From assembly GCA_033065855.1 (NCBI GenBank), contig JAVXUO010001110.1:620001-684000 (forward strand): 64,000 nucleotides of DNA. Reading direction: 5' to 3'. Source of the DNA: Escallonia rubra. Taxonomy: Eukaryota > Streptophyta > Magnoliopsida > Escalloniales > Escalloniaceae. Positions 1 through 12,000 of this stretch are shown one piece after another; the first letter of the stretch is position 1; every line of letters begins with the position of its first letter. The position numbers and the translations under genes were made by a program. Under the pieces are notes generated by a model. That model was not told where the DNA came from. It did no database searches and worked only from the letters and a program-made list of their open reading frames with translations.

Positions 1-420
1 TATGAATTGGCTAGACAATTAAAGTGAATACGAGGTCCAATTAGTTAGAGAATGGGCAAACATGATTTTTTACTAGAAAAAGAAGAAGAAGTAAAGTAAA
101 ACAACCAGCGAGAACACCTCAAAATCTTCCAACCGTTCAAATAAAAGCATATTACTCAGAAATCTAATGCTTTTAAAGGGTGCATCCAAAAGCTTAGAGA
201 ATAGGCCCATACAAAGCAACCCAAACTTTCAACAGAACTTGCTGCCAAACTTGAATGGAGACAGGTCCAATCTCCAGGTATGAGATACCTAGAAGTACCC
301 TTCTTAAGTTTAAATGATGGGATAAGCGACTAGACTGATTTGAAGATCATAAATAAGTGCTAAAATAGTTTACAAATGGTCATAGGGAAGGAAAAAATTA
401 TACCAAGGCGTACCAAATAA

Positions 421-468
<48 letters not shown>

Positions 469-469
<1 letters not shown>

Positions 470-613
470 GAAGCTGATCCGTTGCTAGCGCTGGCAGGCT
501 TGCCAGCGGTGGAGACATAATGTAGCGGACGTCAACTATCGTCCGCTACATTATGTAGCGGACGGCAAAACAGCACTGGCAAGCCTGCCAGCGCTGGCAA
601 TGGATCACGACCC
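469..613. mobile_element. Small MITE-like element A flanked by TA microsatellites
   Basis: The ends are inverted repeats. The left arm reads GCTGATCCGTTGCTAGCGCT and continues through GGCAGGCTTGCCAG; the reversed right arm matches nearly base for base from GTGATCCATTGCCAGCGCT. The centre is a palindrome, GTCCGCTACATTATGTAGCG. The element sits between (TA)n tracts (424-460 and 617-652). No coding capacity. It shares ends and core with element B. Confidence 0.75.
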
Positions 614-621
614 TGTATGTA

Positions 622-651
<30 letters not shown>

Positions 652-653
<2 letters not shown>

Positions 654-810
654 GCTTTCTACCGGTGTAGCTACCGCTACACCGTCCAGTGTAGCGGTTA
701 GATGACTTTTTTTTTTTAAGCTTTTCGCGTAACCGCTACAAAGTGTAGCGGTTAGCATTTTTTGCCAATTCTTCCATCTCTGCCCCTCAGCCCTTTCTCT
801 TCCCTTCAAA

Positions 811-852
<42 letters not shown>

Positions 853-890
853 GATCAGGTTGCTCCTCTGCTGTGTTGCAAGCGGCGCTG

Positions 891-932
<42 letters not shown>

Positions 933-1764
933 TTTCACATCGGCATCGCATCAGACGGTTCTTCAGACCGTCCATTGACATCGCCACATCCACTCCAGAT
1001 CTGGGCCAAAACCGCCATCATCTCGGTGGTTTTGACTCAGAACTAGCGTAGATCTTGGTGATATTGGCGGTGGTGGGTGGCTATTTCCCCGACAGTGGTG
1101 GGTACGGGCGGTGTTTCCATTTTTTCTTCCTCTCTCTCTGGATATCTAGAAGTAGCAGGTCGGCGGGTGGATGTGGTGGCGGTGGTTGGCTTGTGATGGG
1201 TTTGATGGGTGGTTGGTTTGTGACGGATTCACTATTTACATGACGGGGTTCACGATGACCACCATGACGACCGACGGTAATGGTGAAGTCACGGTTAATT
1301 CCAAATTTAAGCTTGAAAGTTGCAATTACAAACCCGATTATATTGATCTAGATTAAATTTGACAATATAGATTAGGTTAACAGTTGTAATCTTTTTCCCA
1401 ATGCATGGTATCTGGGCTTTGATGTTGGATGTAAATGATGGATTTGATGTCTTGGCATGGATACAAAGGTGAGAAATAGATAAAGTATAATGAAGTAGTG
1501 TATTGGCCGTGTTGATAGCAGAATGAAGAAGAAGCCTCTATTTGTCTTGGTTGTGTGGATAGCAGAAGGAAGAAGCCGCTACAGTGAGTAACCGCTACAA
1601 ACAGTAGCGGTTAGAAGGAATTATACCTGATTTCGTGTTTGCGAGGGGTATATTTGGAAGAAGGACTAACCGCTACAAAGAGTAGCGGTTACGCGAGTTG
1701 GAGTCTCATCTGAGCCGTCCGTGACTACACGTGGACAGCTAGATGGATGGTGGAGAAATAGCTA
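652..1764. mobile_element. MITE-like element C with paired ACCGCTACA palindromes
   Basis: The boundaries are tentative: TAGCTTTCTACC at the left and, reversed, TAGCTATTTCTCCACC at the right, both abutting (TA)n. Near each end are inverted pairs of ACCGCTACA/TGTAGCGGT: 673-698 and 732-752 on the left, 1591-1611 and 1669-1689 on the right. The interior has (CT)n microsatellites and no recognisable gene. The core motif resembles the GTCCGCTACA palindrome of elements A and B. Confidence 0.5.
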
Positions 1765-1784
1765 TATATATATATATATATATA

Positions 1785-2012
1785 GGGAGCTGATCCATTG
1801 CTCGCGCTGGCAACTTAAATAAGTTGCCAACGCGATCTAGCCGTCCTCGCGCGAGATGTGGACGGTCCAGATCTATTTTTTTGCGCTTTTTTTTCGTCGT
1901 CCGCTACATAATGTAGCGGACGACGAAAAAGTTTAAAAAAAAAAAAGTTAGATCTGGCCCGTCTATTGGGCCAGATGGACGGCCTGCTAGCGCTAGCAAT
2001 GGATCAGCTCCC
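1785..2012. mobile_element. Small MITE-like element B flanked by TA microsatellites
   Basis: It is 228 bp with TIRs that begin GGGAGCTGATCCATTGC at both ends. A central palindrome, GTCCGCTACATAATGTAGCG, lies between short poly-T and poly-A stretches. It is embedded in TATATA on both sides, consistent with insertion into a TA microsatellite. Same family as element A. Confidence 0.8.
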
Positions 2013-3017
2013 ATATATATATATATATAAAGAAACTTAAAAGTTGTCAAAAGGGCTTGCACCCCCACCCGTACCAAAGAAAAGGAATCGGTACCTACAC
2101 GTTAGAGCCACAAACATGTCATAACACATCTGTGGAGTCAAAACTTGGACTCAAAATACATGTAAAATGGGAGCAGAAGAGATCTGCATACAGTAAGAAT
2201 AGCCATAACTACAAATGCTCCATCAAAGTAACAGCTTTCAGTTCATAATCAATTAAGTATCCCATTTCCTAGGAGTTGTTATTCCATCATTCTCTCCACC
2301 TCTCGAGCTATATCCTCTATCTTCCTCCCCCTTTCTCTCCTTATTTTTCTCGCTCTTTCTCTCCAACCTCCTTCTCCTTGACTCTTTCCTATTAATAATT
2401 GTGCATGAGTAAGTGCATTTTAGCACAAGTGCACGACCAAGCACATGTAGGAACTTGGCTTTCCTGTCAAATAAAATGACCAAGTTGCATGCACTTGTAT
2501 TAATTACCATGAAACAAAAAACGTGTCACATTGTCCATGAAATTACATGTCACTAATATGTTTCCTATTCAACTTTTGTAATATCTTGAAAATATGAATA
2601 GTCAAAAGTATAACTTTTTCCTGCGTTGCCACATACGGTTCCACACTTTCTTTTTTGATTCCCCTTAGAAATAGTACGATTTGAATAGTCAACCAGTAAG
2701 TACCACTTGATTTTTCATAATAGCCTTTATTATAGTACATATGTTTCACCTTTTTTAATTTCACTTGCAACAAGACACAAAGTCAAAGGTTGTCAGAAGT
2801 TTCAGATTTGTTCTTTTCGTAGAATTGGTTGTACTGCTCTCTTTTAAATCTACAGAGCACCTACATCTTCAGAAAAAGCACACCTAAGCTGTTAGAAGGT
2901 ATGTGTGTTTGCACACACACACACACAAAAAGCCACACGCAAACTACATATATATTATCTGTATGCGTAGATAATAAGACTGCGTATAGTTAAAATAGTT
3001 GGAATAGAAAACATTAC

Positions 3018-6000
3018 CTGAAGAGCCAGAGCTACTGCTTCTTCATGCATAGACATCATGCTGTAGATATGAACACAGGCACGCATCCTCTTTTCTTTGA
3101 GGCAAAGGCGCAAAGCATACTTGGGATCATAGAAGAAATCAGGACCATTCAGCCGTCCTTTGCCAAATTTGCATTGTAGAAAACGAAGAAGCGCACTATC
3201 ATCTTCCTGACATGATATCAATAGAAACCATGTAGTTAGGTAGGGACAATCAATCCGTAGTGACGGGAATGAGGGAATGAATGGGGATCCCTATCAACAC
3301 AAACATGAAGGATATTAAATTCATTTCTTTACCTTTCTCTCATTCAATATATGTATCTGGAAATTCAGCTTATGTTTGTAGATGCAGTCAAAGTTTCACC
3401 ATCACGTTTAGAGGATTAAATCGACATACGATATCACTAGAAATAAACACAGATGGACAGAATTAAAAAGAAACAGAGCCTTTGGCGACTTGAGTACTTG
3501 TTGGCTATCCCTTTAGAGGAAGGCATTGCTCTGTGGTGTAGTCGTAGTTCGCGTCGTCAAATGGAGAGATGTAAACTATAGTGCCACACTATGCACTACG
3601 AATTCAGATGATAACTTTTAGTATCTTTCAAAATCTTAATTAACTAACATGACCAATTGTAACAACAGTCACAAAAGCTAGCTGAACAGTAGACTTCATT
3701 ATAGGATCCCTCCCTTAAATTTACTTCCCTGAGAGGAAAAAGAGAACTCCATACCCTTAATTTCAAGAAACAAGCTAGTGCACAATGATGCTGCAAATCT
3801 GTGTGTCTGACAATTGGTATGGACCTGGCTACCTTTCGAAACATTTCTCTGAAGAAGTCTAATTAATGACGTACTCACGAGAGCAGATAAACACCAGAAA
3901 CTGCTTAAGTAACCACTATGCAGAAGCAAGCTTGTAACATATTCACCTTTTTTTTTTTTTTTTTTTTGAAAAACAGAGACTAATTTCCTTGCTTCCAAGA
4001 GAACTATGAAGTAAAGAAATAGTGGTAAGAACTAGTAGCTCTATACTTGTCAAAACGACCATATATAGATGCCAGTATAAGATTTAATATGGATGCAAGG
4101 ATAACCAGCACCTTTCTGGTGAAAAACCGACCGTTCTTTACACCTGACATAGTAACTCCTGATGTGTTAGATACTTAGAGACTAGCCTACAAGTACAACG
4201 ATGCAATACACAATACATGCAAAGCAATCCCTACTAACTAACCTAATAAAAGTCAAAGCATACATATTAGCAATACAGAAAAGCCCTTCTCAATAGTCCA
4301 TACAGATCTATCTACCATATTTTATACATAATAATAAATAAGCATAGACATATATATACAGCAAGCTAACAGAGGATTACTATAGTAGGATTTACCATAA
4401 ATTTCTACTGCACAATATGCAGCATGAAATATATTTCAAACAACTTAGGTAACTCATAAGTACATCAAAATTTTAGAAGTTTCAAATGCCTCAATGCAAA
4501 AGTGTGACAAAATTATCAAAGAAATGTTTGGGATTTCTAAGTATAAATTATCATTGAATCTCACGGGTGCAAATTATTTCGATCAAACTTTTGAAGTCTA
4601 TACAGTGACAAACAAATGACGGTATTTAGGCATGATTTAGATGTCGTTAAAAAACTAATTTTATAAACTCTGTAACAATAACTGAGTGAGCAACTCCTCA
4701 CCTGTGCAAATTATTTCCATCAAACTTTTGAAGTCTATATATTGACTAACAAATCAGTATTTAGGTAGCATTCAATATCACTAAACATTAATTGTACAAA
4801 CTCTGTAATAATAACTGAGTGAGTAACTCAACCTGCTTTGCATACAGAGACAGCAACAAGTTGTGAATGCCAGGATCTTCATTTTGCAAACGATGAACAC
4901 AAAATTCCAAGTATTTGATTACCTCATGGGTTTCATTCCTGCATATGATGAGGTAGCAAGATACATTACTTATCAACTTCCGGGATCTATTTAATAATGT
5001 ACGTGAATCAAATGGCTTTACCGATAATCTAGGTACTTTTGAAAGTTAATAGACAAAAATTAGTCATGTAAGAGATAGAGCAGTCGTTAAACATGCATCC
5101 TTGAGTATGTCACCAATGGTAAAAGCCCATTCTTGAGATGTTAGAAGTACGTGATCCACAGGCATAAGAAACAAAGAAAACTTGATTCCACTATCCCATT
5201 TAATTATTACAGATCGATCTCCATATAGGTTAAAAAAGAAAGGCTTGGTGCTAGGCTAAGTGAGACGACAAGTTAGGGACAAGAGACAAAAATCTGGCGG
5301 TAACTCAATAAAAGCTCTGGGTCAGGAAAGAAAATCTAGTTCCTTCAGTGAATTTATCAACCTTTTCACACAAGAAAGAAAAGTTCTCACAAGAATGTAC
5401 ACTACATCAAATGACGAATCCAAAATTTCAAGCAACATAATAAAGAGAAGAATCTGTTTCACAGCTAACGAAGTGCATAGACAAATGGTTTGGTAAATTG
5501 AGCGGCATCAAAAGCAGTCACACAGAGTCTAATGGTGCAACGGATTCCAAACTATCAACTCTTTGTAATAAGTATGAGAATGTTATGAAATCATATCCAC
5601 TGTTCATCTGAATTACTTCATCTATCACAACGACAGGGAGATAGCAGATTCTCAAGTATAATACATATAGAGGTGCACCTTACTTTGCATGAGGTTCACT
5701 TGAATAGCGCATCATTGCAGGAATTAGCTTTCTTGGGTTCAGATTTTTTGTAATCATCCACGACTCAACAGTTTCGTATGCATCAAGCATGATGAGATCT
5801 GGTGCAAACTTGTACTGCAAAGTAAGCATGTTGGTATTGCCTTACAACAATAAAGACTACAAGTATACAACACTTCGAAGAGGAAAGCATCAGTATATTA
5901 CATAGATTACAAATGAGCACCTCAGGTAGTGGGATAATAAAAAAGATGATGATGGAATCAAGGATGATGGTGATGATGAACAAATGTGGTGGTGGGGGTA

Positions 6001-9000
6001 AGGGTGGTTATTATAATAAAACGGAAAAATTATGGTGACACTGAACATGATAAAGGCAGTATTTACTTGCAAACTCCGCATATAAAAAGGGAAAAAGAAA
6101 TTGATAGTACTAATTGAGACCGTTCTTGTGACCCTTTATGCACAAAATTATCAACAATATCCTTGAGGTCAGAAAGTACCTGAAGGTCTGTAGGAACATC
6201 AGGTTTCTGAAGGACTTCCAGCGCTTTCTTCGCCTCTCCTTGCTAAGCCCGTTACCAAACAATTGAATTCAAATCCACATACGTTATAGCAAATGAATTA
6301 TGTAAAATCATTTTTATGGTCTCAAGCTCTTACAAAATGTCTTTTATCCGTTGTATAGACCCTCGGGAATAGGGGTGGTGTTAAAAAAGGGAAGAAGATG
6401 AATCACTGGAGGAAAAGTAAAGTAAATTGTGTTCTCAAAACGGTAGGCATTTTCCAGAACTGAAGATGATTGAAGGAGGAGGTCTACTCAGGAAAGTTAT
6501 CATCTCACAGAATATTATGAGGAGAGGGGAATCACCTATCACATCATTGCTCTTCCGTTCTTGAGTTATGGCTATTATGCTTTTCTCCTATGGGATGACA
6601 TGGGTTATGTGATCATACATCATTTGGTCCTAAATCTAATGTGCTTGGCACAGGGTTTTCCCGGGATTTTCAGAATCAAGGCCGGAAGGTTTGCTGCCTT
6701 GTGTCTTTTGGTGGCATGTGTTGTTACTGCATCGAGCGGATCTACTAGTGTGTCCTTGCTGCTAACCAAAAGTAGATGCATGATATCCACCATCAACACG
6801 AATGCTACTCAGTAAAAATCAGCATCATGTTTCTCAGATGGGGCGAAGAGTTTCCAATTACTGGGAGATCGGAGGGTACAGGACCAAGGCTGAAGTAGTG
6901 GCCGGAGGGTGGAGGTCTGACTGTGACGAAAAAGAACGACAGAACTGAACGCTGACAGTTCAAAAAATCAATTGCAGATTAGGGAGAAAATGAGTTAAAA
7001 AGAAATTGATCAAATGTCCGTAGTTTTTGGTTACTAGCCTAGGACAAGCCACGTATTTGCTTTCCCCCATATATAACGAAATTGTAAAATGGAAAAAGAG
7101 AGAAACCTGAATATAGTGGTGTACTACAATCTCATACTGCTTCTTTAGACTAGCAAAATATACCACTTCATCAACTCTACCATAACTGCACAAATTGAGA
7201 CAGCAGAAATCAATTTAGCATATTTTGACACAAAGGAAGTAAGATAGCAAACCGCATCCTTTAATGAGAACAATTACATGCTATGGAAAGATATGAAAGG
7301 AATGACAAGACAAAAGAGCAGCCCAGTGCATGAGAGTTATAATTCCAATCTTTGAGGTTGAAAGTGTGTATTCTTTTAGAACACATATTTGCATGCAAAC
7401 AGAAGCCTGTATCTACTATTGTGTAGTGGGAGGTGGCCCCTTATTGGGATCAATACTGTAGATCTCATATTATCTGTCAGAAAAATGGCTACAATTTCAA
7501 CTGGCTGTGCTACTTGTACAATTTACACACAAATAACAAATGGCCAAATAATGTAGTGCACTCTGTACATGCCGCCTAGTTAGGTTTATTAAAAGAGTAC
7601 ACAACTTATTTAGAAAAAGATAAACCACTTTCTGAAAGAGTATTGCAGAGAAATGGGAAATCATTGCTGTCCCAGTGATGATTTGCAAAAATCATATACA
7701 TCGCCCAAATAGATGATACTAGCCCTTTACCAAAACGAAAATTGCAAGGCTACTTCAGAACAATATATGACTCCTGAACCTGCAAAGATATAATTACACG
7801 AATCCTAAACGCAGTAGCTCGATTCCTTTCTCAATACCTCAATTTGCAGATTTCAAAGCCGTCCACAAGGGTAAACTAGTCATCTAGTGTTTAGCATGAT
7901 GCCATCGCTTAACTATGTGTAGTCTATGATGTAATTGCTTGTGGCTTACATGTGGTGCAAGTTTTGTCTTAATTTACACTCGGGCAAGTTAACGAAATCA
8001 AAATCAAATATTATATAGGAACAAAGTGAGTCCCCACCTTCTTGGGTAGCACAACAGGACAATAAATAGGAGATATGACTAAAAGAACGCAGATAAAAGT
8101 TATATATCCAAAAAACTCATAAAAGTAAACAAGAATTGTCCATCTATCACCACCTGACAAAAATACCATCCTCCAATGACTTACCCATCTATTTCTCTCT
8201 CTCTGCAACGCCTTCGCTCTCTCACTTCCTATTTCATAGCGATTGGGTTGAAACAAGTTTAAAGAAAGCTATATTGAAGATCTGTAAGTCATCAACAAAG
8301 TTCTCTTAAAATTTCCGTGGTGCCCTAAGAAGAAAAGAAAGAAGGCCTCCCTCCAAATTTACACTCGGGCAAGTTAACGAAATCAAAATCAAATATTATA
8401 TAGGAACAAAATGAGTCCCCGCCTTCTTGGGTAGCACAACAGGACAATAAATAGGAGATATGACTAAAAGAATGCAGATAAAAGTTATATATCCCAAAAA
8501 CTCATAAAAGTAAACAAGAATTCTCCATCTATCACCACCTGACAAAAATACCAACTTCCAATGACTTACCCATCTATTTCTCTCTCTGCAACGCCTTCGC
8601 TCTCTCACTTCCTATTTCATAGCGATTGGGTTGAAACAAGTTTAAAGAAAGCTATATTGAAGATCTGTAAGTCATCAACAAAAGTCTCTTAAAATTTCCG
8701 TGGTGCCCTAAGAAGAAAAGAAAGAAGGCCTCCCTCCATAACAAGAATAAGCCTTTTTTTTTTTGGATTTTGATTAATTTTCTAATTAAGGTGTTTAGCA
8801 ACAGGATAGGCTTCATATTCTAGCAGAAACAATTCTTAGGTCAGAAATTTAGAATTACTAGGCTCTTAGGATAAAGAATGTGGTGCTAGCTGTACCTCTT
8901 ACATACTTCACAAGTTATGTATCTGACCATTCTTGGCATAGCCATATTAGAAGCTAAAGCGTTAATGCAACTCAAAATCTGTGTCAATCCAAATGGTTAG

Positions 9001-12000
9001 TATGAGGTAGACACGGGAAACTGTTGTATTTTGGGGGCTGGTTTTCTCATAAATTTGATTGGGAGATAGCATAGAGAAAACAGTAAAACTAAAGGTCGTG
9101 GTCATATCTGGTGGGTGTTTGGTCCTGGAATTAAATACTGGAAAACAAACAAGAAAAACATACGGAATTATCGACAGAGATGAAATTGCGCACATAAAGA
9201 GAGAAGTGTGAGGCATTTGGGAGAGAGGAAGACAGTATGAGTTGTATACAATGTGCAAATGACAGAATTTTCCTCAATGATATAGAAATTGCTGGGCACT
9301 TATTGCTGTTGAGCAACTCAAAAAGTGGGCAGCACAAGAGGACCCTAAAAACATTTATCTACTTGCATGCCAAGTGCCAACAAGGAGTTTTGTTTTTCAG
9401 CCAATCTGGGCAAAAGAAAAATGACCAGGCCTTTAAGTTGATCATAACTTATACTAAGAAGGTATATAAACTGTCAGCCTCAGTTTGATAAATTATGTAG
9501 AAGCTGAATGTGTTAGAATTCATAGAGACAAAGAAGCCCGTTTTTTATCTTTTTCTGGTGCCCATAAAAACAATGATAGCACCAATTTGCAACAACAACA
9601 TCCTGATAAGAAGTTCCTAAAAAGCCTGGGCAGCTTAATCGCCTCTCATAATCGTCAACAAACAAATGGGCAAGGGAAGCCATCAAACTCAAAGCATAAG
9701 TTGTAAAAGTGTAAGCAACCCAGTCCACAATAGTCATTAAGGGCTAACCTATCGTAGTGTGATTCGTGAGGGATTCCTATACGCAACATAAGACAAAGAT
9801 GAGGGAATGATATGTTGTGGTGTACCTTACTAACGTGCTATAGAAGTATTAACTTGTACTTTGCAATATAAACAGGAGGAAGGCACCAAGAGGGTATTTC
9901 AGCTTCATAAAAAAAGTACTGGATCATACAGATAAGTAAGCTTTATGCACGATATACTCGACAGTTTTTTTATCTCAGGTAATGGATATCTTTTTCACAT
10001 AACAGTATTTAAACCAAGATTAATATACCCAAAGAAAAGTGCTCAAATGAAAATTAGTGGGTCAAAAGAAAATTAACAGCAAAGTACAACAGAAGTACCT
10101 CTCTAATAGCTTGATTGTAGTTGCCTCATCTAACACATCCTTGCAGTCACTCAGAAAAGCACGGAACTCCTTAATGATGGATTGGAACTCCAAACTCCGA
10201 TTCTCTGAGGTAGCGTCATCTTCAAGGAGTAATCGATTGATCTAAGAATCAGAATTAAAGGGCAAAAATAAACATTTACAGCGAATATGTAGGAAGTCAC
10301 AAGAGACAGTTCTATGTGATGCATGACAAAAAATACATGGTGACCAGCTCATTGGACCTTAGCATTATTTGAAATTAACACGGTAATCTAATTACAGGAA
10401 CATAGAGCACGGTCTTGCTGGAGTGAAATAGCAGATCTACGTACCATAACATTCTTCAGGTGTGTAACTATAGTTCAAAAGTTAGTCTTTCTAAAAGCAT
10501 CCAGCCATAGAAAGCCTAAAAAGATTCCAATAAGGCAACCAAACTCTAATTTGCTTATCTATGCCTGGTCAAAAATCCCAGCACATCATTTGGCTGCCAC
10601 TAATACAATGTTTCACAAGCATACCAGTTTCTTGAAATGACCTCAATTCATACCGAACACACTCATCACGTCGTCTGAGAGAAGGCATAGACCACTTTAA
10701 ATACATGCTAGCCAAATACCCAGTGCATATGCTATAAGGTCGGTCCAAAGAATGACAACCTAGGAAATCCATCCTCCTTTAACCGAAGAGCAGCAAGCCG
10801 TTAAAGAAATAAATTACATTGAGATGTAAATGCATTCGAGTAAGAAGACAACATCTTGAGTAAAGTGATAAGGGGAGAAGAAATGAAAGAGAGCTCTAAT
10901 AGCATATTAAAAATCACTTCTCCTTGGTTATATTTTTTTTCCTGACTTACGAATATAAGTACAACACACATCAATCTGATTTTGAACCAATCTTTGTTTT
11001 GTTCACTACACAAATAAGTCTGAGTGGGGGAGGAAAGAAAGAGCCAAAACTACTTCAAGTAAGATACTAAAGCAGCACCTTGTCCAGGTATAATTCTGTT
11101 GCCCACGTGGAAATCATAGTTATTTGGCATTTATCATCCTTTGCAAGATTATCAAGCTTCCGCAGCAAGAAAGTTCTCAAAGAATCCTGCAAGGAATTGA
11201 AAGAACAAACAATTCAGACAAGTACAAATAAAGACAGCTCCACGATTCAAATACCTTAGAATATAGTAAAGATGAGCTGGTTCAATCGAAAGGCCATTAC
11301 AATACTGCTTAGAATAGTCTCATGAAACATTTCATTTGCTTTTGGTCTTTTAGTCCAGATGAGAATCAACCAGTTGGCTGATATGTCATTAATCATCAAT
11401 TTCAGTTTAAGCTACAGCTTCACGTATAACGATAGTAAGATGCTCACAGGTCACTAATTAACACAAAGGTCAGAAAAAGTAAGACGGAGGTGAATAAAGT
11501 AGCTATTGCTCTACTGAACCATTAGAACCAGCATAATAAACTCCAATCAACTTCGTGGAAAAACTGGTTAAAAGGTTCCCTAGGAACATGGATCAAGATT
11601 ATTTACAAGAATATACAACAACATGGTACTTTTACAAATAGCAATAATTTTCTCGATACCTATTGATGTAGAACCAGTGGGGCAAGAAAGAAGAAAAAGT
11701 GAGAATAGGTAAAAGACGGGGTCAAGCAAGAACGAGAGAACACACTCTCAAGGGGTAGGGAAGGAGATGAAGTAATGATCATGTTGCAAGTGAGGAAACT
11801 ATTTTAAATACATGAATTACTTAGAGAAACGATAGAATAGAGGCTGGAAGTTATCAAAATTTTGATGCAGTTACTTTTGAAGTTCAAAGCAAATATTTGA
11901 GATGTGATAAGTAATGGTACTCTCTGAATTAATTTACGAAACTTATAGCTTTATGATATCATGGAGAATGAAATATTTTACGTACTCCCACTGATAATTA

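Larger units (their letters stand above)
1..3017. other. VPS18 intron running off the left edge
   Basis: The sequence after the donor at 3017-3016 (minus strand) shows no further VPS18 exon down to base 1, so the intron is at least 3 kb and continues outside. It holds (TA)n runs, (CT)n runs at 812-846 and 895-930, and three MITE-like elements described separately. From 2030 to 3000 I see only AT-rich sequence with a short (CA)n at 2916-2930. Confidence 0.7.

Noticed and set aside
811..1051. Open frames over (CT)n/(GA)n tracts, encoding Ser-Leu or Arg-Glu repeats
   Set aside because: Microsatellite translation within a transposon-filled intron; no protein family.
1..2954. Missing VPS18 C-terminal RING exons sought at the left end
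   Set aside because: No minus-strand CxxC-type RING coding or matching splice sites found; the exons must lie beyond the window.
6561..6815. 84-codon hydrophobic plus-strand frame in a VPS18 intron
   Set aside because: The apparent membrane segments are typical of T-rich intron translation; no homology.
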